Below, one piece after another: positions 58,484 to 64,000 of a stretch of DNA of 64,000 bases (position 1 is its first letter; each line of letters begins with the position of its first letter). The DNA lies in assembly GCF_000429665.1 (NCBI RefSeq), contig NZ_AUCH01000016.1, positions 1 through 64,000 on the forward strand. Direction: 5' to 3'. The notes beneath the pieces were generated by a model. It ran no database searches. It was not told the origin of the DNA and saw nothing but the letters and a program-made list of their open reading frames with translations. Made by a program: the position numbers and the translations under genes. The stretch is from Azovibrio restrictus DSM 23866. Lineage in GTDB: Bacteria > Pseudomonadota > Gammaproteobacteria > Burkholderiales > Rhodocyclaceae.

Positions 58484-60114
58484 GCGCGGAAGATCACGGC
58501 AAATGTCCCGATGGGCACACCTACGGCTTCGGCGGTGAAGCCCCGGGGGTGTGCGAAACCCACGAGCTGCATCTGTCCCAGATGGACGCCCTGTACGGGG
58601 TCAGCCAGGTCCTGTCCCGCTCCCTGGATTACCGGGAGACCATCCAGGAAGTGCTGCGCATCCTGGACGAATCCGCCGGCCTGAGCCGGGGCCTGGTGAG
58701 CGTGGTGGAGCCCGATGGCAGCCTGCTGGTGCAGTCGGTGCACGGGGTGGACCCGGGCCATTTTGAATCGGTGCGCTATCAGTCCGGCGAAGGGGTGATC
58801 GGCTTCGCCATGGAGAAGAACCGCAGCATCATTCTGCAGCGGGTCGGGGATGACCGGCGCTTCATCAACAAGATGGGGGTCTATGACCCGAACCTGCCCT
58901 TCATCGCCGTGCCCATCAAGGTGGCCGGCAGCCTGAAGGGGGTGCTGGCGGTACAGCCGGGAGTGGAAGACGATCCCCTGCTGGAGGACCGGGCCCGCTT
59001 CCTGGAAATGATCGCCAACCTGGTGGGCCAGAGCCTGCGCCTCTCCTTGCAGGTGGAGCAGGAAAAGCGCTCCCTGCTGGAGGAGCGGGACCTGCTGCGC
59101 CGTACCGTGCGCCACCAGCACGGCTTTGACAGCGTCGTCGGCCGTTCCGCCGTGATGCGCCGGGTCTTCGAACAGGTGCGCCTGGTGGCCAAGTGGAACA
59201 CCACGGTGCTGATCCGGGGCGAGACCGGCACCGGCAAGGAGCTGATCGCCAACGCCATCCACTACAACTCGCCCCGGGCCCGGGGGCCCCTGGTCAAGCT
59301 CAACTGCGCGGCCCTGCCGGAAAACCTGCTCGAATCGGAACTGTTCGGCCACGAGCGGGGCTCCTTCACCGGCGCCGTGGGCAGCCGCAAGGGCCGCTTC
59401 GAGCAGGCCGACGGGGGCACCCTGTTCCTGGACGAAATCGGGGAAATCTCCCCGGCCTTCCAGGCCAAGCTGCTGCGGGTGCTGCAGGAAGGGGAATTCG
59501 AGCGGGTCGGGGGCAGCCGCAGCATCAAGGTGGATGTGCGCATCATCGCCGCCACCCACCGGGATCTGGAGACTGCCGTGGACATGGGCGATTTCCGCGA
59601 GGACCTGTTCTACCGCCTGAACGTCATGCCCCTCTACCTGCCTCCCCTGCGGGAGCGCCTGGAGGACATCCCCGACATCTGTCGGCACCTGCTCACCAAG
59701 GTGGGCAATGTGCAGAAGCGCAAGCTCACCATCCACGACAGCGCCCTGCGTCGCCTGGCCAACTACGAGTGGCCCGGCAACGTGCGGGAGCTGGAAAACT
59801 GCCTGGAGCGGGCGGCGGTCCTGTCCGAGGACGGGGTCATCGACGGGGATCTGATCCGCTTCCCGGGGCGGGAGCGGGTGGTGTCCCGGCCGGCTCTGGC
59901 GTCCCAGCAGGCGGCGTCTGCCCCCATGGGGAGCGCCGCCGTGCCGGAGGGGCCTTCCCTGGATGATCCCAACCTGTCCGAGCGGGACCGGGTGATTGCT
60001 GCCCTGGAGCAGGCCGGCTGGGTTCAGGCCAAGGCGGCCCGGCTCCTGAACATGACGCCGCGCCAGATCGCCTACCGCATCCAGACCCTGAACATCGAGG
60101 TGAAGCAGTTCTGA
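58480..60114 (+). CDS. nifA: sigma-54-dependent activator NifA
   Basis: 544 residues: GAF domain (about 40-195), AAA+ domain with GETGTGKE, sigma-54 loop GSFTGA and ATHRDLET, and a C-terminal Fis-type helix-turn-helix (AARLLNMTPRQIAYRI). The cysteine-rich interdomain linker of oxygen-sensing rhizobial NifA is absent, consistent with control by NifL. It activates nif promoters and probably the rnf operon. Confidence 0.96.
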   Translation: MSAEDHGKCPDGHTYGFGGEAPGVCETHELHLSQMDALYGVSQVLSRSLDYRETIQEVLRILDESAGLSRGLVSVVEPDGSLLVQSVHGVDPGHFESVRYQSGEGVIGFAMEKNRSIILQRVGDDRRFINKMGVYDPNLPFIAVPIKVAGSLKGVLAVQPGVEDDPLLEDRARFLEMIANLVGQSLRLSLQVEQEKRSLLEERDLLRRTVRHQHGFDSVVGRSAVMRRVFEQVRLVAKWNTTVLIRGETGTGKELIANAIHYNSPRARGPLVKLNCAALPENLLESELFGHERGSFTGAVGSRKGRFEQADGGTLFLDEIGEISPAFQAKLLRVLQEGEFERVGGSRSIKVDVRIIAATHRDLETAVDMGDFREDLFYRLNVMPLYLPPLRERLEDIPDICRHLLTKVGNVQKRKLTIHDSALRRLANYEWPGNVRELENCLERAAVLSEDGVIDGDLIRFPGRERVVSRPALASQQAASAPMGSAAVPEGPSLDDPNLSERDRVIAALEQAGWVQAKAARLLNMTPRQIAYRIQTLNIEVKQF

Positions 60115-60121
60115 GCCCGGC

Positions 60122-60673
60122 TCAGGTGCCGGGCAGGTCCAGGACGGGGGGCAGGAACAGTTCGGTCACCAGCACCCCCTTGGCCTGGCGGCCGAAGCGG
60201 GAACGCCGGGCCCAGAGCCGGGGGGGCAGGGGGCCGCAGGCCTGTTCGGCGCGCCGATAGAGCAGGTGGCGCCGGTCCAGGGGGCGGAATTCCAGGGGCC
60301 CCCGGGCGATGCGCGGGTCGGAGAACAGCAGGCTGCCCAGGGAATGGCTGCCCAGGGCGGCAAAGCGCAGATCAAAGGGATGGCGCGGCCGGCGGGTCAT
60401 GACCGTATGGGCGAACACGGCGGGGCGCTCATTGACCAGCAGCAGCACTTCCCGGACCCAGACCAGGCGGCCCGGTCGTGCTCCCAGGCAGGCGGCTTCG
60501 TCGGGTCCCAGGGCTTCCAGGGCCTGACGCAGGCAGCGCACCTGGAAGCTGCGGCTGCCGCGCCGCAGGCGGGCCGTGAGGGAGTCCCGTTCCCGCAGCC
60601 AGTCCAGCAGGGGCAGATTGTCGTTCTGGCGGCTCAAGCGGGGCCGCCAGCGGGGCGGCGCCTGGATCTTCAT
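60122..60673 (-). CDS. ubiC: chorismate lyase UbiC
   Basis: 183 residues. Makes 4-hydroxybenzoate for ubiquinone. The WVREVLLLV, PVFAHTVM-like (AVFAHTVMTRR) and SLGSLLFSDP segments match UbiC. Convergent with nifA, 7 bases apart; overlaps the upstream DUF192 gene (ATGA). Confidence 0.9.
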   Translation of the reverse strand: MKIQAPPRWRPRLSRQNDNLPLLDWLRERDSLTARLRRGSRSFQVRCLRQALEALGPDEAACLGARPGRLVWVREVLLLVNERPAVFAHTVMTRRPRHPFDLRFAALGSHSLGSLLFSDPRIARGPLEFRPLDRRHLLYRRAEQACGPLPPRLWARRSRFGRQAKGVLVTELFLPPVLDLPGT

Positions 60674-61119
60674 CGGGGCGCGGGAGCCCGCTGCACGCCG
60701 CTGATCTTCATGCCCGGCTTGATGCCCCGGGTGGCGAACCAGCCCTGGTTCATTTCCAGGGCGTAGCGGGCCGGGGCGTCGGCGCAGTGGTTGTCCTCGG
60801 TCTGGGGCTGCATGTCGCGGATGTTGATGATGCGCCCCTCTTCATCCAGGAAGGCCACGGACAGGGGCAGCAGGGTGTTTTTCATCCACATGCAGTGGCG
60901 CTGCTGCATGGGGAACACGAACAGCATGCCCTGGCCGGCGCCCAGGCGGCTGCGCTGCATCAGGCCCTGCATCCGGTCATCCTGGTTGGCGGCCACCTCC
61001 GCTTCGATGCGGTGGAAGCCGGCGGTCAGTTCCATGCGCGGCATCTCGGCCCGGGCGGCGGCGCCCAGGAGAAGGCCGGCGGCCAGCAGCAGGGGAGTGA
61101 GTATTTGGCGGGTTTTCAT
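60670..61119 (-). CDS. DUF192-family secreted protein
   Basis: 149 residues: signal peptide to about residue 24, then the DUF192 fold with RMQGLMQRSRL, GMLFVFPMQQRHCMWMKNTLLPL and ALEMNQGWFATRGI. Function unknown. Coupled by 4-base overlaps to ubiC downstream and to the rluE-like gene upstream. Confidence 0.9.
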   Translation of the reverse strand: MKTRQILTPLLLAAGLLLGAAARAEMPRMELTAGFHRIEAEVAANQDDRMQGLMQRSRLGAGQGMLFVFPMQQRHCMWMKNTLLPLSVAFLDEEGRIINIRDMQPQTEDNHCADAPARYALEMNQGWFATRGIKPGMKISGVQRAPAPR

Positions 61120-61775
61120 GGCCGGGCATTATACGGCGGCAGCAGCTGCTCGGGCCGCCCGGTGAGCAGCCGCAGCTCACCCGGGGCCAGTCCTTCCAGG
61201 GTGTAGGGGCCGATGGCGGCGCGGATCAGGCGCAGGGTGGGAAAACCCACGGCTGCCGTCATGCGCCGCACCTGGCGGTTGCGCCCCTCGCGGATGGCCA
61301 GTTCAATCCAGGCGGTGGGAATGGCCTGGCGAATGCGGATCGGGGGCTGGCGTTCCCACAGGCCGGGCGGCTCCTCCATGCACCGGGCCCGGGCCGGCCG
61401 GGTGAGGCCGTCCTTCAGTTGTACGCCCCGGCGCAGGGTTTCCAGGGCCTCTTCGCCGGGAATGCCTTCCACCTGGACCCAGTAGATTTTTTCCAGCTTG
61501 TGGCGCGGGTCGGCGATGCGGGCCTGGAGCTGGCCGTCGTCGGTGAGCAGCAGCAGCCCTTCGCTGTCGCCATCCAGGCGCCCGGCGGCGTGTACCCCGG
61601 GCAGGTCGATGTAGTCCTTGAGCCCCTGCCAGCGTCCTTCCGGGGTGAACTGGCTGAGCACCCCGTAGGGTTTGTTGAAGCAGACCAGGCGCGCCTCTTC
61701 CCGGGGCGCCTGTCGGGGGCGCTGCCGTCGAGGGGGGCGGGGAGGCGTGCTGGAGCGGGGCGGGGGACGGTTCAT
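61116..61775 (-). CDS. rluE: 23S rRNA pseudouridine synthase, RluE/RsuA family
   Basis: 219 residues. RsuA-type catalytic domain: NKPYGVLSQF, GRLDGDSEGLLLLT (catalytic aspartate) and EGRNRQVRRM. An arginine/proline-rich N-terminal tail replaces the S4 domain, as in RluE, which modifies U2457 of 23S rRNA. The ATG at 61775 was chosen; a GTG at 61793 is possible. Confidence 0.88.
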   Translation of the reverse strand: MNRPPPRSSTPPRPPRRQRPRQAPREEARLVCFNKPYGVLSQFTPEGRWQGLKDYIDLPGVHAAGRLDGDSEGLLLLTDDGQLQARIADPRHKLEKIYWVQVEGIPGEEALETLRRGVQLKDGLTRPARARCMEEPPGLWERQPPIRIRQAIPTAWIELAIREGRNRQVRRMTAAVGFPTLRLIRAAIGPYTLEGLAPGELRLLTGRPEQLLPPYNARP

Positions 61776-61871
61776 GGCGGGCAAGGATAGCACCGGGGGC
61801 GGTGTTGCCCCAGCGGGGGAGTATCATGCAGGCCGCGTCGGCCCCCGGGTCTCAATCAACGGTTTTCGATC

Positions 61872-62348
61872 TTGGAAAAAAGCAAGCTCAACAAAAGTCA
61901 TCTCACCAGCCTGCTCCTGGGGCTGGGTTTCCTGGGCCTCCTGGGGCTCGGCTACTGGTTGGGGCCCCGGCTGGCCCCGGCCCGGGACCTGACCCTGCCG
62001 GTGCCGGCCTGCGACCTGAACCAGGGGCCCTGCCGGGTGGCCCTGCCCGGGGGCGGCCACCTGGTGGCGGAGATTTCCCCCTGGCCGATTCCCGTGCTCA
62101 AGCCCCTGAGCGTCAAGGTTTCCCTGGAGGGCTATGAGGCCAGCGCGGTGCTGCTCGATTTTTCCGGGGTGGAAATGGACATGGGCTTCAATCAGGTGAG
62201 CCTGGAAGCCGGCCCCCGGGGCCAGTTCTCCGGCCGGGGCAACCTGCCCGTCTGCGTCACCGGGCGCATGCGCTGGCAGGCCAGTTTCATCCTCCAGGGC
62301 CCCGGGGGCCGCCTGGCGGTTCCCTTTCATTTCGATTCTGGTTCCTGA
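61872..62348 (+). CDS. hypothetical membrane-anchored protein
   Basis: 158 residues: an N-terminal helix (about 10-32), then a periplasmic beta-rich domain with PACDLNQGPCRV and a closing PFHFDSGS. No family recognised. TTG start with no closer ATG at the signal anchor. It is 18 bases before the Tai-like gene and may be co-transcribed. Confidence 0.6.
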   Translation: MEKSKLNKSHLTSLLLGLGFLGLLGLGYWLGPRLAPARDLTLPVPACDLNQGPCRVALPGGGHLVAEISPWPIPVLKPLSVKVSLEGYEASAVLLDFSGVEMDMGFNQVSLEAGPRGQFSGRGNLPVCVTGRMRWQASFILQGPGGRLAVPFHFDSGS

Positions 62349-62366
62349 ACCAGGGAGGTCTGTTCC

Positions 62367-62765
62367 ATGGACATGCGCCATTTTCTTCTCACCTGTCTGT
62401 GCGCCCTGCCCCTGGCCGTCCAGGCCTATTCGGGGCCGGAGCTCCAGGAGGATTGCCTGGCGGCGGAGCAGCTGCTCACCGGGCAGAAAAGCACCGACAT
62501 CTTCCACTCCGTCAAGAGCAGCCGCTGCCTCACCTACCTGGATGGCTTCCTGGACGGATACGGCATCGGTGACCGGCTGGCCGACAAGGTGGGGGTGCGC
62601 CTCAACGCCTTCTGCGCCCCCCGGGGGCAGGAGGACAGAATCCGCCTGGTGCGTGCCGTCCTGGCCTACCTGGACCGGCAGCCCCCGTTTCCCAAGGACA
62701 GCGAGATCGGCGCCGCCCAGGTGGTAGGGGCCGCCTTCAGCAAGACTTTTGCCTGCAAGGAATAG
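62367..62765 (+). CDS. Rap1a/Tai-family secreted protein
   Basis: 132 residues: signal peptide to about residue 20 (AVQA), then SSRCLTYLDGFLDGY, FCAPRG and a YLDRQPPF segment characteristic of the Rap1a/Tai immunity family, in which members block type VI amidase effectors in the periplasm. No effector gene is adjacent, so the immunity role is inferred only. Confidence 0.75.
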   Translation: MDMRHFLLTCLCALPLAVQAYSGPELQEDCLAAEQLLTGQKSTDIFHSVKSSRCLTYLDGFLDGYGIGDRLADKVGVRLNAFCAPRGQEDRIRLVRAVLAYLDRQPPFPKDSEIGAAQVVGAAFSKTFACKE

Positions 62766-62799
62766 ACGCCCGGCGGCGAAGTCCGTAGAATCCGCCCCC

Positions 62800-62911
62800 G
62801 TCATTGGGGAGTAGCCGCCACTCATCGCGCAGTGGGCCCGTGTCAACAGACTTGCCCGCCGGCTTCCGGGGGCATGGCACCGGCGGTTTCGACTTGGCAA
62901 GACCTTTGACC
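62800..62911 (+). ncRNA. yybP-ykoY (Mn2+) riboswitch
   Basis: The conserved GGGGAGTAG at 62806-62814 and GGCAAGACCTTTGACC ending at 62911 match the two strands of the yybP-ykoY motif; GTCA and TGAC close the base stem. An expression platform follows: GGGCCGG (62925-62931) can pair with CCGGCCC (62957-62963), next to the GGAG ribosome site at 62964. Confidence 0.85.
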
Positions 62912-62974
62912 ATGCACCGCCGCTGGGCCGGGGTGTGCGTGGTCATTGGTATTCTGCCGGCCCGGAGCTCATTC

Positions 62975-63550
62975 ATGGACGCGTTCCTGATCGCCACCGG
63001 TATCGTGGCCCTGGCCGAAATCGGCGACAAAACCCAACTGCTTTCCTTCGTGCTGGCGGCCCGCTATCAGCGGCCCTGGCCCATCATCTTCGGCATCCTC
63101 GTGGCCACCCTGGCCAATCACGCCCTGGCTGGCGCCGTGGGCAGCTGGCTCACCGGCCTGCTGGGGCCGGACGTGCTGCGCTGGGTTCTCGGGGTTTCCT
63201 TCCTGCTCATGGCGGGCTGGATGCTGATTCCCGACAAGCTGGACGAGGACGAGGCCAACGTGGCACCCCGTTTCGGGGTGTTCGGCACTACCCTGATCGC
63301 CTTCTTCCTGGCCGAGATGGGGGACAAGACCCAGGTGGCCACCGTGGCCCTGGCGGCCCAGTACTCGGACTTTCTCATGGTGGTGGCCGGCACCACCGCC
63401 GGCATGATGCTCGCCAATGTGCCGGCGGTGCTGGTGGGCGACAAGCTGGCCGCCCGCCTGCCGGTGCGCCTGATGCATGCCATTGCCGCAGTGATCTTCG
63501 CGGCCCTGGGGCTGTACGCCCTGTTCAGTCAGGGCCTGCCGGGGCTGTGA
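62975..63550 (+). CDS. TMEM165/GDT1-family Mn2+ exporter-like protein
   Basis: 191 residues, six helices in two repeats, each with the family motif E-x-G-D-K-T (AEIGDKTQL and AEMGDKTQV). Family members move Mn2+ or Ca2+. The Mn2+ riboswitch in the leader supports manganese export. The ATG at 62975, after GGAG, was chosen; longer in-frame starts lie within the riboswitch. Confidence 0.92.
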   Translation: MDAFLIATGIVALAEIGDKTQLLSFVLAARYQRPWPIIFGILVATLANHALAGAVGSWLTGLLGPDVLRWVLGVSFLLMAGWMLIPDKLDEDEANVAPRFGVFGTTLIAFFLAEMGDKTQVATVALAAQYSDFLMVVAGTTAGMMLANVPAVLVGDKLAARLPVRLMHAIAAVIFAALGLYALFSQGLPGL

Positions 63551-63574
63551 GCGGGGCCGGAGCCCCGGCTCCGG

Positions 63575-64000
63575 TCACAGCTTGTTGCTGCGTTCCACCA
63601 GGGTGTTGTAAGTCTTCAGGGCCTTGCCCGGGCTGCCTTCCACCATCCAGTCGCTGCCGGGTTTGAGCATCATCTGCTCGCCGGTGGAGTAGGGCACCTG
63701 GTCCCGGACCCGGCGCACCCGCTCCTTGGCCGCCTTGCGGAAGTCCTCGCTGGCCTGGCTGAAGAAGGACCAGTTGTGGGCGCTCATGCCCTCCGCCGGC
63801 TGGGCCTTGAGCTGGGCCAGCAGTTCGTCGGTGATCTTTTCATAGGCGGCCAGCCGGGTTGCCGCCTGGTCGGCCGGAAAACTCTCCTCCCCGAGCATGC
63901 GGATCAGCAGCTTGGCCTCGTGCATGGTGGCCATGTGCAGGTAGGGCAGCTGGCGCCCCTCTTCCTTCTCCAGGCGCTGCATCTGGGCTTCCAGGCGTTT
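63575..64000 (-). CDS. DUF3829-like protein, C-terminal part (partial)
   Basis: At least 141 residues; the frame is open to the window edge. It contains SFFSQASEDFRKAAKERVRRVRD and an NTLVERSNKL end, matching the YiiG/DUF3829 group of periplasmic or lipoproteins. The N-terminus lies outside. A CCGGAGCC hairpin at 63556-63574 separates it from the convergent GDT1 gene. Confidence 0.65.
   Translation of the reverse strand, partial: KRLEAQMQRLEKEEGRQLPYLHMATMHEAKLLIRMLGEESFPADQAATRLAAYEKITDELLAQLKAQPAEGMSAHNWSFFSQASEDFRKAAKERVRRVRDQVPYSTGEQMMLKPGSDWMVEGSPGKALKTYNTLVERSNKL

Noticed and set aside
1..64000. CRISPR arrays, insertion sequences or prophage genes
   Set aside because: No regularly spaced direct repeats, transposase, integrase or phage structural genes were seen anywhere in the window.

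Overview
The window is GC-rich chromosomal DNA from a betaproteobacterium. It most resembles a denitrifying, nitrogen-fixing member of the Rhodocyclales (an Azospira- or Dechloromonas-like organism). The reasons are the combination of a cytochrome cd1 nitrite reductase cluster with a fused nirDL gene, a cNor-type nitric oxide reductase cluster, nifL-nifA divergent from an rnf operon, a type-2 leuA, and housekeeping neighbourhoods (birA-coaX-SPOR, coaE-zapD-yacG-Nudix) typical of that group. The assignment comes from reading the sequence; no database was searched.

Layout. Positions 1-375 hold the end of an rRNA operon (23S end, 5S, terminator). Next come tcdA with an HPt/HD-GYP gene on the minus strand, ispB, and tRNA-Pro(CGG). 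Positions 3649-13210 are the nitrite reductase and heme d1 region: cobA is divergent from nirS-nirC-nirF-nirDL-nirG-nirH-nirJ-nirN and a DUF2249 gene, with an FNR/DNR-type box between cobA and nirS. Positions 13211-17669 are a visibly AT-richer island of eight short, mutually unrelated minus-strand reading frames plus a lipoprotein. Several match polymorphic-toxin immunity families (Imm51 fragment, NTF2-fold/YbbC-YhhH, DUF2262, DUF6896), and no toxin gene is present. Positions 18084-24576 are norC-norB, norE-norF-norQ, a NapH/CcoG-like ferredoxin and norD, with a codon style that differs from the flanks, followed by a host-like dnr regulator.

Positions 25427-32760 carry a TAXI receptor, an orphan ParA-like ATPase, TDT, CPA2 and MFS transporters and small secreted proteins. 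Positions 32803-45370 hold ntrB-ntrC, birA-coaX, a trpB2 gene behind two NtrC boxes and a sigma-54 promoter, the SPOR/coaE/zapD/yacG group, Nudix-ThiE, a DUF815 ATPase, mltA, and amtB with NtrC boxes. Positions 45689-50091 contain a hypothetical gene, a glycine-zipper protein, an Lrp regulator divergent from leuA, and dsbC. Positions 50116-60114 hold an rnfABCDGEH operon with a ubiH-like gene, divergent from nifL-nifA; the shared spacer carries an NtrC box, a NifA box and two sigma-54 promoters. The end has ubiC, DUF192, rluE, a Tai-like gene, a Mn2+ (yybP-ykoY) riboswitch with a GDT1-family gene, and a partial DUF3829 gene.

How it works together. The DNR protein probably activates nirS (possibly also cobA) and norCB through TTGAT-N4-ATCAA sites, so nitrite and NO reduction are switched on together at low oxygen. 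NtrB/NtrC probably control amtB, nifLA and, unexpectedly, trpB2. NifA in turn probably drives the rnf operon, which supplies low-potential electrons to nitrogenase (structural nif genes are not in the window). The immunity island and the codon-distinct nor cluster both sit between nirN and dnr, marking this stretch as an insertion hot spot.
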